Shown piece after piece: positions 33,543-38,752 of a stretch of DNA of 38,752 nucleotides (position 1 is the stretch's first letter; each line of letters starts with the position of its first letter). Made by a program: the position numbers and the translations under genes. Source of the DNA: an uncultured beta proteobacterium (GTDB taxonomy: Bacteria; Pseudomonadota; Gammaproteobacteria; Burkholderiales; Burkholderiaceae_C); contig CAIVHU010000045.1 in assembly GCA_903905735.1 (NCBI GenBank), positions 1 through 38,752 on the forward strand, in the 5' to 3' direction. The notes under the pieces are model-generated. The model ran no database searches. It was not told where the DNA came from and worked only from the letters and a program-made list of their open reading frames with translations.

Positions 33543-33562
33543 CACACCATACAATAAAACAC

Positions 33563-33856
33563 ATGCCCGCACACCCTGCCCCGCCATTTTTTACCGGCCA
33601 GACCCTGCCGGACGGCCAGACATTTGATGCCTGGCCTGAGCAACCCTTGCTGTTGTCGCTGGAGTCCGGTGGTATTGACTGGCCCAGTTCGTGCCGCAAC
33701 GGCACCTGCCGCACCTGCATCGGCAAGCTGGAAAGCGGCGAGGTACGCTACGAGATCGCCTGGCCCGGCCTGAGCGCCGAAGAAAAAGCCGAAGATTTGG
33801 TGCTGCCCTGCGTGGCCTACCCGTGCACCGATGTGGCACTGCGCCGACTGGACTGA
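33563..33856 (+). CDS. Plant-type [2Fe-2S] ferredoxin
   Basis: This small electron carrier has 97 residues. Cluster ligands are C44, C49 and C52 (SSCRNGTCRTCIG) and C83 (VLPCVAYP), the classic CX4CX2C plus distant Cys pattern. It has no reductase domain attached, so a partner must exist elsewhere. It converges on ylqF with 17 bp between stops and is divergent from the DHH gene. Its electron donor and acceptor cannot be inferred from the neighbours. Confidence 0.9.
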   Translation: MPAHPAPPFFTGQTLPDGQTFDAWPEQPLLLSLESGGIDWPSSCRNGTCRTCIGKLESGEVRYEIAWPGLSAEEKAEDLVLPCVAYPCTDVALRRLD

Positions 33857-33873
33857 GCCCTGCCGAAGCTGTT

Positions 33874-34836
33874 TCATGCGTGGCCACGCCGGTCAGGCTT
33901 GGGGACTTGTTTGAAGCGGATCTTGCGGTCCAGCTCAATCGCGTCTTTTTTGAGCTGCCGCTGTGCATCCAGCGTTTGCCCGGCGGCAAGCCAGTGGGCG
34001 AATTCTTCCGGGGTTTCCAGGCTGATGCGGCCCATGACGGCCGAGCGAAAGTCATAAATGGCGATTTCAGCCGCCTTTTGCCAGTTGACTGACTTGCCAC
34101 TTTGCAGCGCACCCCGAGCATGGCCAATGGCCTCGAGCACCTGCTCATCGGTCATCTGCGCCACGCCGGTCAGTTTGAACCGTGCTTCCAGCAAGGCGGG
34201 GTAATGGGTTTTCAGGGTGTCGAGCAGTTCCAGCGCCACCTCCTGTTCGTCAAACGCGTTGCGCCCCACCGCGCCGCTGGCGGCCAGGTTGTAGCCGCTT
34301 TTGGCCACGATGATGCGCGGCCACAACATGCCGGGCGTGTCGTACAGATAAAAGTCCGGGGCCAGGGCGATTCGCTGCTCCAGCTTGGTCACGCCAGCTT
34401 CATCACCGGTTTTGGTGGCGCGCTTGCCTGCCAACGTGTTGATCAACGTGGATTTGCCCACGTTGGGAATGCCGCAGATCAGCACCCGCATGGGCTTGAC
34501 CATGCTGCCGCGATTGGGGGCCAACTCATGGCACGCAGCAATCAGCGACTTGGCGGGCGCGGCCATGCTGGCATCGAGCGCAATGGCGCGCATGCCGGGC
34601 TGGGCGTTGTAATGCGCCAGCCACAGCGCGGTACGGTCCGGGTCAGCCAGATCCTGCTTGTTGAGCACTTTGAGCGCCGGTTTGCCCTGCGTGAGTGTGG
34701 CCAGCATTGGATTGGCGCTCGACCCCGGCAGGCGCGCATCGAGTAATTCAATCACCACGTCGATGTTTTTGACGCGCTCGGCAATGGCCTTTTGCGTCAG
34801 GTGCATGTGGCCCGGAAACCATTGAATCATCGCCAT
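33874..34836 (-). CDS. ylqF: Ribosome biogenesis GTPase YlqF/RbgA
   Basis: This is a circularly permuted GTPase for assembly of the large ribosomal subunit. The protein has about 320 residues and begins MAMIQWFPGHMHLTQKAI, typical of YlqF. The order of G motifs is permuted: NKQD (G4, LNKQDLAD) comes before GIPNVGKSTL (G1) and DTPG (G3). The start at 34836 (ATG) was preferred to the GTG at 34845. It overlaps the stop of a GGDEF-domain relic in TGATG, a coupling signature left from a lost upstream gene. It converges on the ferredoxin gene. Confidence 0.93.
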   Translation of the reverse strand: MAMIQWFPGHMHLTQKAIAERVKNIDVVIELLDARLPGSSANPMLATLTQGKPALKVLNKQDLADPDRTALWLAHYNAQPGMRAIALDASMAAPAKSLIAACHELAPNRGSMVKPMRVLICGIPNVGKSTLINTLAGKRATKTGDEAGVTKLEQRIALAPDFYLYDTPGMLWPRIIVAKSGYNLAASGAVGRNAFDEQEVALELLDTLKTHYPALLEARFKLTGVAQMTDEQVLEAIGHARGALQSGKSVNWQKAAEIAIYDFRSAVMGRISLETPEEFAHWLAAGQTLDAQRQLKKDAIELDRKIRFKQVPKPDRRGHA

Positions 34837-34925
34837 CAGGGACACGCTCCAGATTGAGTCACCACCACGCGGTCACGACCAGACGCTTTGCCCTGGTAGA
34901 GCGCGGCGAGCCAACAGCGCAACAG
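34836..34925 (-). pseudogene. C-terminal relic of a GGDEF diguanylate cyclase
   Basis: Read on the minus strand, 29 codons between arfB and ylqF encode LLRCWLAALYQGKASGRDRV, then VVTQSGACP and a stop. AALYQGKASGRDRVVV is the characteristic last segment of GGDEF domains (intact forms read ADxALYxAKxxGRNRV). Nothing upstream of it survives before the arfB stop codon. The TGA overlaps the ylqF ATG, showing it was once the gene directly upstream. It is a remnant left by a deletion, with no function expected. Confidence 0.75.
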
Positions 34926-34926
34926 C

Positions 34927-35331
34927 TTAGTCATATGCCCCACCCCGGCGCTGGGTCTTGACTTGGCTGTGCAGACGCTTGTCGGTCAGGCGGCGCTGCC
35001 GCGACGCGTAAGTGGGCCGGGTGGCTTTGCGCAACGTGGGTGGCCGCGCCACCGAATCGACCAGCGCCTGCAAACGCTGCAGCGCGTCAAATTTATTGGA
35101 CTCTTGCGTGCGGTGCTGTTGCGCCTTGATGACCAGCACGCCTTCCTGGGTGATGCGGTGGTCGCGCAGCGCCAGCAGGCGCGTTTTCACTTCAATGGGC
35201 AGGCTTGACGCGGCAATGTCAAAACGCAGATGGATCGCGCTGGAGACCTTGTTGACGTTTTGCCCACCCGCACCCTGTGCGCGGATGGCGGTGAGCTCCA
35301 CCTCGTCCGGGGAAATCTGCACTGCTTCCAT
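34927..35331 (-). CDS. arfB: Alternative ribosome-rescue factor ArfB (YaeJ)
   Basis: ArfB hydrolyses peptidyl-tRNA on stalled ribosomes lacking a stop codon. The protein has 134 residues, a normal length. The GGQ motif is in RAQGAGGQNVNKVSSAIHLR. A basic C-terminal tail (RQRRLTDKRLHSQVKTQRRG) would enter the empty mRNA channel. The start at 35331 gives the family N-terminus around ISPDEVELTAIRAQGAGG. Copy B of the dispersed repeat begins 4 bp upstream of the start codon, so the leader is largely repeat sequence. Downstream there is only a GGDEF relic before ylqF. Confidence 0.95.
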   Translation of the reverse strand: MEAVQISPDEVELTAIRAQGAGGQNVNKVSSAIHLRFDIAASSLPIEVKTRLLALRDHRITQEGVLVIKAQQHRTQESNKFDALQRLQALVDSVARPPTLRKATRPTYASRQRRLTDKRLHSQVKTQRRGGAYD

Positions 35332-35334
35332 TGT

Positions 35335-35376
35335 GATAGCTGCTTGCGCTTATTCGATAAGGGCTGGAGGGCTAAA
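35335..35376 (+). repeat. Dispersed palindromic repeat, copy B (arfB leader)
   Basis: This is the clearest copy: GATAGCTGCTTGCGCTTATT, then CGATAAGGGCTGGAGGGCT. The centre is an inverted repeat, CTTAT facing ATAAG. It lies in the 51-bp gap between the trhP stop and the arfB start, in reverse orientation to both genes. Confidence 0.8.
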
Positions 35377-35382
35377 ACACCC

Positions 35383-36804
35383 TTAACCTTTGTCACCATC
35401 CGCTGCGCCGGGCGTGGCGCTGTCCGCGCCCTCGCCCTGTATGAGTGCGCTGGGCTGAGGGACACCTGGCCCCTCAGGGGCGTTCACATAGCGCGCCACA
35501 AACGCGCCAACTGCACTCTCAGGCAGCGGCAACCAGACGGTATGGCCGCTGCCGGGTGCCACGGTCATCGGCTGGGCATCGACGTTTTCCATGCTGGCGA
35601 GCAGCACATCGCTGTTGCCGTTGGCGTGGATGACTTCCAGCCAGTCGCCCACGGCAAAGCGGTTGCGCACGTTCACTTTCATCAGGCCGCGAGCGCTGTC
35701 AAACTCAAGCGCGTCACCCACATACAGGCTGCGACCGGACTCGGAGTAGCCGCGCAGGTAGTTTTGCGTGGCCTCAGGCGTGTGGCGCTGGAAAAACCCG
35801 CTGGTGTAACCCCGGTTGGCCAGGCCTTCGAGTTGACCGAGCAGCGCCGGATCCAGTTCACGGCCCGCCACCGCGTCGTCAATCGCGCGGCGGTAGCTCT
35901 GCACGGTGCGAGCCACGTAATACGGGCTCTTGGTGCGGCCTTCGATCTTGAGCGAATCGACGCCAATCTCGACCAGGCGCTTGACGTGTTCGATGGCGCG
36001 CAGGTCCTTGCTGTTCATCACATACGTGCCGTGCTCGTCTTCCTCGATGGGCATGTAGCTGCCTTCGCGCTGGCTTTCTTCGATCATGTAGACCTGGTCG
36101 GCCTCTGGCGAACGATTTATCGCGCCCTGCTCTCGGTCCTGCGCGGCCTGCTGCGTCAGCACGTCGCCCGAGGCATCGACCACACCCTTTTGCGTTTTGT
36201 AGTCCCAGCGGCAGGAATTGGTGCAGCTGCCCTGGTTCGCGTCGCGGTGGTTGAAGTAGCCTGACAGCAGGCAGCGGCCCGAGTAGGCAATGCACAAGGC
36301 ACCGTGCACAAACACTTCCAGCTCCATGTCGGGGCAGGCCTGGCGGATTTCTTCCACCTGATCGAGTGACAACTCGCGCGACAGGATGATGCGTTTCAGC
36401 CCCACCTTTTGCCAGAATTTCACCGCTGCCGAGTTGACAGTGTTGGACTGCACCGAGAGGTGGATCTCCATCTCGGGCCAGGTTTCGCGCACCATCATGA
36501 TCAGGCCGGGGTCGGACATGATCATCGCGTCGGGTTTGAGCGCGATGACCGGTGCCATGTTGTCGATGTAATGGCGGATCTTGTTGCCGTGCGGGAAGAT
36601 GTTGCTGACCAGAAAGAACTTCGCGCCCTTGGCGTGCACGGTGTCGATGCCTTGTTTGAGCACCTCAATGTCGCCAAAGTCGTTGTTGCGCACACGCAAG
36701 CTGTAACGCGGTTGGCCGGCGTAGATGGCTGTCGCGCCAAAGGCCAGCGCGGTTTCCAGCATGGTGAGTGAGCCGGCCGGGGCCAGTAGTTCAGGGATTT
36801 TCAT
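35383..36804 (-). CDS. trhP: U32-family tRNA hydroxylation protein TrhP (YegQ)
   Basis: TrhP takes part in prephenate-dependent hydroxylation of uridine 34 in tRNA. Despite the 'peptidase U32' label, this family acts in tRNA modification. The protein has about 473 residues. It matches E. coli YegQ closely: KIPELLAPAGSL, YAGQPRYSLRVRNNDF, MSDPGLIMMVRE, ILSRELSLDQ, and a cysteine cluster region HGALCIAYSGRCLLSG with SCTNSCRWDY. SLKIEGRTKSPYY follows. The start at 36804 (MKIPELL) was chosen by family; an ATG two codons upstream and a much longer frame are less likely. It lies between aroC and arfB, each separated by a repeat copy. AroC next door makes the prephenate precursor chorismate, a pleasing but possibly accidental link. 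Confidence 0.93.
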   Translation of the reverse strand: MKIPELLAPAGSLTMLETALAFGATAIYAGQPRYSLRVRNNDFGDIEVLKQGIDTVHAKGAKFFLVSNIFPHGNKIRHYIDNMAPVIALKPDAMIMSDPGLIMMVRETWPEMEIHLSVQSNTVNSAAVKFWQKVGLKRIILSRELSLDQVEEIRQACPDMELEVFVHGALCIAYSGRCLLSGYFNHRDANQGSCTNSCRWDYKTQKGVVDASGDVLTQQAAQDREQGAINRSPEADQVYMIEESQREGSYMPIEEDEHGTYVMNSKDLRAIEHVKRLVEIGVDSLKIEGRTKSPYYVARTVQSYRRAIDDAVAGRELDPALLGQLEGLANRGYTSGFFQRHTPEATQNYLRGYSESGRSLYVGDALEFDSARGLMKVNVRNRFAVGDWLEVIHANGNSDVLLASMENVDAQPMTVAPGSGHTVWLPLPESAVGAFVARYVNAPEGPGVPQPSALIQGEGADSATPGAADGDKG

Positions 36805-36879
36805 GGTCATGTTGTCATTCAATAAAGTAACGGCATGCCCTAAGAACACACCCATGCTGACTGGCAAACGCTCTCAAAT

Positions 36880-36931
36880 GTAGAGCTTCCTGCCCATATA
36901 TTTAAAGGGCTGGGGGCCAATTTCTTATAAA
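36880..36931 (+). repeat. Dispersed palindromic repeat, copy H (aroC 3' end)
   Basis: TGTAGAGCTTCCTGCCCATA, then TTTAAAGGGCTGGGGGCC and a CAATTTCTTATAA tail. The right half and tail match copy A closely. It ends 1 bp from the aroC stop codon, the same placement as copy A at dnaE. Confidence 0.75.
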
Positions 36932-36932
36932 T

Positions 36933-38027
36933 TTACACCTGCGCGGCAATCGGTGCCAACGTGTGCACCACATCGCCGCACTGGGCGCGGTGACGCAGCG
37001 CGTGGTCCATCACCACCAGCGCCAGCATGGCTTCGAGTATCGGGGTGGCGCGAATGCCCACGCAGGGGTCATGGCGGCCTTTGGTGACGACCTCGGTGCT
37101 GTGTCCGACGATGTCGATCGACTCGCGCGGGGTCAAAATCGAGCTGGTGGGTTTGATCGCCACCGACACTTCCAGGTCTTGCCCGCTGGTGATGCCGCCC
37201 AGCGTGCCACCCGCGTTGTTGCCTTTGAACCCTGCCGGTGAGAGTGCGTCACCATGTGTGCTGCCAAGCTGCGCCACGCTGGCAAACCCGGCGCCAATTT
37301 CCACACCCTTGACGGCATTGATACCCATCATGGCGTAAGCAATGTCGGCATCCATCTTGTCAAACAGCGGCTCGCCCAGGCCCACCGGCACGTTCGATGC
37401 GCTGACCCGCAGGCGCGCGCCGCAAGAATCGCCGCTTTTGCGCAAGGCGGCCATGTAGTCCTCCAGCGCGGACACATTCGCCACCGGGGCGAAAAACGGG
37501 TTGTTGGGCACGTGGTCCCAGCTCTCGAACGCAATCGGCAGTTCACCCACCTGGGTCATACAACCGCGAAACGTGGTGCCGTATTTTTCAAACAACCATT
37601 TCTTGGCAACGGCTCCGGCTGCCACCATGGGCGCGGTCAGCCGTGCGCTGCTGCGGCCACCACCACGCGGGTCGCGCAGGCCGTATTTCTGAAAATACGC
37701 GTAATCGGCATGGCCGGGGCGGAAAGTCTGAACGATGTTGCCGTAGTCCTTGCTGCGCTGGTCGGTGTTCTTGATCAGCAAGCAGATTGGCGTGCCGGTG
37801 GTTTGGCCCTCGTACACGCCGGACAAAATCTCCACCGCGTCGGGCTCGTTGCGCTGGGTGACGAATTGGCTGGTGCCCGGGCGGCGGCGGTCCAGATCGC
37901 CCTGGATGTCGGCCTCGCTCAGGGCCAAGCCCGGCGGGCACCCGTCGATCACGCAGCCAATGGCCGGGCCGTGGGATTCACCAAAGTTGGTGACTGCGAA
38001 TAGTTGTCCAAAAGTATTACCGCTCAT
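36933..38027 (-). CDS. aroC: Chorismate synthase
   Basis: AroC converts 5-enolpyruvylshikimate-3-phosphate to chorismate, the last shared step of aromatic biosynthesis, using reduced FMN. The 364-residue length is normal. Recognised motifs are the N-terminal [20 protein letters not shown], then [52 protein letters not shown], and [11 protein letters not shown]. No oddity is seen. It is followed on the minus strand by trhP, after repeat copy H; upstream is the CBS-domain gene in the same direction with a 51-bp gap. Confidence 0.97.
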   Translation of the reverse strand: MSGNTFGQLFAVTNFGESHGPAIGCVIDGCPPGLALSEADIQGDLDRRRPGTSQFVTQRNEPDAVEILSGVYEGQTTGTPICLLIKNTDQRSKDYGNIVQTFRPGHADYAYFQKYGLRDPRGGGRSSARLTAPMVAAGAVAKKWLFEKYGTTFRGCMTQVGELPIAFESWDHVPNNPFFAPVANVSALEDYMAALRKSGDSCGARLRVSASNVPVGLGEPLFDKMDADIAYAMMGINAVKGVEIGAGFASVAQLGSTHGDALSPAGFKGNNAGGTLGGITSGQDLEVSVAIKPTSSILTPRESIDIVGHSTEVVTKGRHDPCVGIRATPILEAMLALVVMDHALRHRAQCGDVVHTLAPIAAQV

Positions 38028-38078
38028 GGCCCGGGATTATCCCAGAGCGGCTGCCTGCGCTTGGCGGGTGGCTGAAAA

Positions 38079-38546
38079 CTACAGCGTGGGCGCTACGGCG
38101 TCGTCGCCCTCGCCTTCGGGCCAATCATGGATATAGGCCTTGAGCATCTTGTTCTCAAAGTTCTGGCTGTCCACCACGGCGCGGGCCACGTCGTGAAAGC
38201 TGATCACACCCATCAGCATGTGGTTGTCCATCACCGGCATGTAGCGGGCATGGCGATCCAGCATCATGCGGCGCACCTCGTCCATGTCGGTCTCGGTGGT
38301 GCAGGTCAGCGGCGCATCGTCCATCGCGGTACGCACAATGGTGGTGCAGATGTTGCCGCCGGTCTTGACCAGAATCTGGGTGAGCTCGCGCACGGTGAGC
38401 ATGCCCACCAGGTCGCCGTGCTCCATGACCACCAGCGAACCGATGTCTCGGTCAGCCATCAGTTCCAGTGCCTTGACCAGCAGATCGGCGGGTGTCACCG
38501 TGTACAGGGCGCTGCCCTTGATGCGCAGAATGTCACTAACTTTCAT
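38079..38546 (-). CDS. Tandem CBS-domain protein
   Basis: This small cytosolic protein of 155 residues consists of two CBS domains (about 1-65 and 70-140). Each carries the usual pattern, for example ALELMADRDIGSLVVMEHGDLVGMLTVREL and MDEVRRMMLDRHARYMPVMDNHMLMGVISFHDV. Such paired domains bind adenine nucleotides and sense energy state, acting on a separate partner. No fused catalytic domain is present. The start at 38546 gives the typical N-terminus MKVSDILRIKG. It may be co-transcribed with aroC (51 bp apart), but nothing shows a functional connection. Confidence 0.9.
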   Translation of the reverse strand: MKVSDILRIKGSALYTVTPADLLVKALELMADRDIGSLVVMEHGDLVGMLTVRELTQILVKTGGNICTTIVRTAMDDAPLTCTTETDMDEVRRMMLDRHARYMPVMDNHMLMGVISFHDVARAVVDSQNFENKMLKAYIHDWPEGEGDDAVAPTL

Positions 38547-38631
38547 GGTGTTCCTGGTCTGGTGAAGTTGTAGCGCGCCATCTTAATGGCAAACACGCTG
38601 CTGTCAAACCATAGCCTTGTCCAACGTGGTG

Positions 38632-38752
38632 TGAGCCTGAAGGCGGTACGTATTTCCACCCAAAAATGAGCCTGAGCGCGGCTTTCAGACGCTGAACTGG
38701 TTGCTTGATCATCCAAGGATGGTGATCAATATGGATGAGGCAAAGCTGCGTA
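38632..38752 (+). mobile_element. Possible left end of an insertion sequence
   Basis: TGAGCCTGA occurs twice 35 bp apart (38632 and 38667), flanking TATTTCCACCCAAAAA, which resembles the terminal regions of some betaproteobacterial insertion sequences as I remember them. A reading frame starts just inside and runs off the window. No full transposase or terminal inverted repeat pair can be seen. Confidence 0.35.
38720..38752 (+). CDS. Partial frame at right edge, possibly transposase start
   Basis: The frame reads MVINMDEAKLR and continues beyond the window. An AAGGA motif near 38714-38718 could serve a start at the second Met (38732). The residues MDEAKLR resemble, from memory, the N-terminus of a DDE integrase/transposase family; only 7-11 residues are visible, so this is a hint, not an assignment. 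Confidence 0.3.

Noticed and set aside
33451..33726. 92-codon upstream extension of the DHH phosphoesterase frame
   Set aside because: It overlaps the ferredoxin gene and repeat copy C, and its residues do not resemble the family. The start at 33450 is sufficient.
38040..38078. GGCTGCCTGCGCTTGG in the aroC-CBS gap as another repeat copy
   Set aside because: Only the left half is similar; there is no AAGGGCT half or AT-rich tail.

Overview
The window is a high-GC chromosomal segment of a betaproteobacterium. The most likely source is a member of the Comamonadaceae (Rhodoferax/Polaromonas-like). This rests on the character of the encoded proteins (DnaE, ArfB, TrhP, AroC, TrmB), on the many composite signalling proteins, and on a short dispersed repeat that I remember, without being able to verify it here, as common in that family. 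Genes are densely packed on both strands. No rRNA, tRNA, CRISPR array or complete insertion sequence was seen.

Layout. 244-3834: dnaE (-). 3869-9377: a sensing cassette in which a TonB-dependent receptor, a periplasmic binding protein and a hybrid histidine kinase form a tight minus-strand operon, and a LuxR-type response regulator converges on it with overlapping 3' ends. 9617-11727: an FAD oxidoreductase and gluQ. 11749-17625: two large PAS/GAF-GGDEF-EAL proteins placed tail to tail. 17753-19400: trmB and an RluA-type pseudouridine synthase. 19556-24959: a FecR-domain protein and an OmpA-like lipoprotein converge on an operon of a REC-GAF-HD-GYP protein and a CHASE2 class III cyclase. 25213-28161: one reading frame joining FadH (2,4-dienoyl-CoA reductase) to an ECH1-type dienoyl-CoA isomerase. 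28275-32515: a helical protein with a basic Ala/Lys-rich tail, pyruvate phosphate dikinase, and a thiol-disulfide lipoprotein. 32548-38546: a DHH phosphoesterase, a ferredoxin, ylqF, arfB, trhP, aroC and a CBS-domain protein. The right edge may be the start of an insertion sequence.

Two signals stand out. First, an imperfectly palindromic repeat of about 45-55 bp occurs at least seven times. Four copies lie between genes, at or near gene ends. Three lie in frame inside coding sequence: in trmB, in gluQ, and exactly at the join of the FadH-isomerase fusion. It looks like an element tolerated as extra amino acids, analogous to the Rickettsia palindromic elements. Second, the fusion joins two consecutive enzymes of unsaturated fatty acid beta-oxidation, with the catalytic residues of both halves intact and the repeat as linker.

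Functionally, the 3.8-25 kb stretch is rich in second-messenger signalling: two GGDEF-EAL proteins, one HD-GYP protein, one nucleotide cyclase and a two-component pair. The rest is mostly housekeeping: replication, tRNA and rRNA modification, ribosome rescue and assembly, the shikimate pathway and pyruvate metabolism. A 29-codon relic of a GGDEF domain between arfB and ylqF shows that a diguanylate cyclase gene was lost there.
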